23,553 nucleotides of DNA from JADJPL01 sp964607915. Its GTDB lineage: Bacteria; Bacteroidota; Bacteroidia; Chitinophagales; Saprospiraceae. The notes under the pieces were generated by a model that saw only the letters and a list, made by a program, of their open reading frames with translations, was not told the DNA's origin and searched no databases. Shown here in pieces: positions 23,317 to 23,553 of this stretch (positions are counted from its first letter, which is position 1; the number at the start of each line of letters is the position of its first letter). The translations under genes were made by a program, and so were the position numbers. The DNA is taken from the NCBI GenBank assembly GCA_964607915.1, contig CAZSMU010000048.1, positions 1 through 23,553 on the forward strand. Direction: 5' to 3'.

Positions 23317-23324
23317 TATATTTG
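23317..23324 (+). promoter_or_regulatory. Bacteroidota -7 box for the tRNA gene
   Basis: TATATTTG followed by C matches the Bacteroidota sigma-A -7 consensus TAnnTTTG exactly. It lies 15 bases upstream of the tRNA, so transcription would start about 8 bases before its 5' end. The expected -33 TTG is not clear; the region there is T- and C-rich. Confidence 0.7.
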
Positions 23325-23338
23325 CGGAAATTTTTTCC

Positions 23339-23412
23339 GGGCCTTTAACTCAGACGGTTAGAGTGCCGCACTCATAATGCGAGAGTCGGGGGTTCAAGTC
23401 CCTCAAGGCCCA
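23339..23412 (+). tRNA. tRNA-Met (anticodon CAT)
   Basis: A 74-base cloverleaf: acceptor stem GGGCCTT/AAGGCCC (23339-23345 with 23405-23411), D-stem ACTC/GAGT, anticodon stem 66-70/78-82 of the 233xx block, loop CTCATAA with anticodon CAT at 23373-23375, and T-arm GGGGG-TTCAAGT-CCCTC. The discriminator is A and the CCA end is not encoded. The first acceptor pair is G-C, so it is not an initiator tRNA. Elongator Met is most likely; a lysidine-modified Ile tRNA also reads CAT and cannot be excluded by eye. The top pair of the anticodon stem is a C-A mismatch. Confidence 0.92.
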
Positions 23413-23428
23413 CCCTTTTTTAAATGAA

Positions 23429-23467
23429 AACCCGTTGCAAATCGCCAGATTGCAGCGGGTTTTTTTT
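23429..23467 (+). terminator. Intrinsic terminator after the tRNA
   Basis: AACCCGTTGCAA (23429-23440) pairs with TTGCAGCGGGTT (23450-23461), 12 bp with one G-U pair, around a nine-base loop. It is followed directly by a run of eight T. It lies 16 bases after the tRNA and before the next gene, a textbook Rho-independent terminator. Confidence 0.88.
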
Positions 23468-23491
23468 ATATTTCCGAAAAAATTTCACGTT

Positions 23492-23553
23492 ATGCAGCAT
23501 AGAAAGGCCTGGTTTTTCATTTGGGGAATGCTCCTTCACATTTCCCTATGGGC
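23492..23553 (+). CDS. Start of a probable exported protein (partial)
   Basis: An ATG at 23492 opens a frame that runs off the window after 20 codons. The visible part, MQHRKAWFFIWGMLLHISLW, has a positive start and a hydrophobic core, as in a signal peptide or first membrane segment. A near match to the Bacteroidota -7 box (TATATTTC) lies about 25 bases upstream, overlapping the end of the tRNA terminator. The product cannot be identified. Confidence 0.55.
   Translation, partial: MQHRKAWFFIWGMLLHISLW

Noticed and set aside
1..23553. CRISPR array, transposase, prophage, toxin-antitoxin or restriction genes
   Set aside because: No regularly spaced repeats and no such protein families appear in any conserved reading frame of the window.

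Overview
The window looks like a piece of a Bacteroidota chromosome, most likely from the Saprospiria/Chitinophagia side of the phylum. The evidence is a large secreted protein with SprB-type repeats and a type B type-IX-secretion (T9SS) C-terminal domain, a DUF3078 outer-membrane protein, an LptC lipoprotein, the Cys/Gly-rich RicT (PSP1) form seen in this phylum, and a Bacteroidota-type -7 box (TAnnTTTG) in front of a tRNA gene. The phylum assignment is well supported. The class is an inference.

Layout. Positions 1-50 are the end of a palindromic repeat, of which a full 146-bp copy lies at 4724-4869. Between the two copies are three plus-strand housekeeping genes: holB (DNA polymerase III delta'), a ricT/PSP1 gene and lpd (dihydrolipoyl dehydrogenase). 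A second, unrelated 75-bp palindrome lies just before lpd. Next comes a minus-strand operon (10843 down to 4870) of three exported or membrane proteins of the planctomycete-type cytochrome set: a PSCyt1-DUF1549-DUF1553 protein, a Tat-exported DUF1501 protein, and a membrane cytochrome fused to leucine-rich repeats, a chitobiase-like domain and a possible discoidin-like end. Upstream of it on the same strand is a tight pssA-purS-rsmI operon (phospholipid synthesis, purine synthesis, 16S rRNA methylation). The pssA promoter region diverges from the secreted SprB-repeat protein, which is followed by lptC.

From 16497 to 23220 everything is on the minus strand: recX, an ECF sigma factor with a recognisable autoregulatory-type promoter, a 94-residue unknown, a DUF3078 barrel, polA, and a subtilisin-like lipoprotein protease whose start codon lies inside a perfect 12-bp inverted repeat. 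At the right end a tRNA with anticodon CAT has its own promoter and is followed by a good intrinsic terminator. Then the first 20 codons of a probable exported protein run off the window.

Most genes are ordinary. The points worth following up are the foldback element and its contact with two stop codons, the three-gene cytochrome/DUF1501 operon with its unusual fusion protein, the ECF promoter plus its unknown downstream partner, and the hairpins placed exactly on the subtilase start codon and the purS stop codon. I found no CRISPR array, transposase, phage gene or recognisable defence system.
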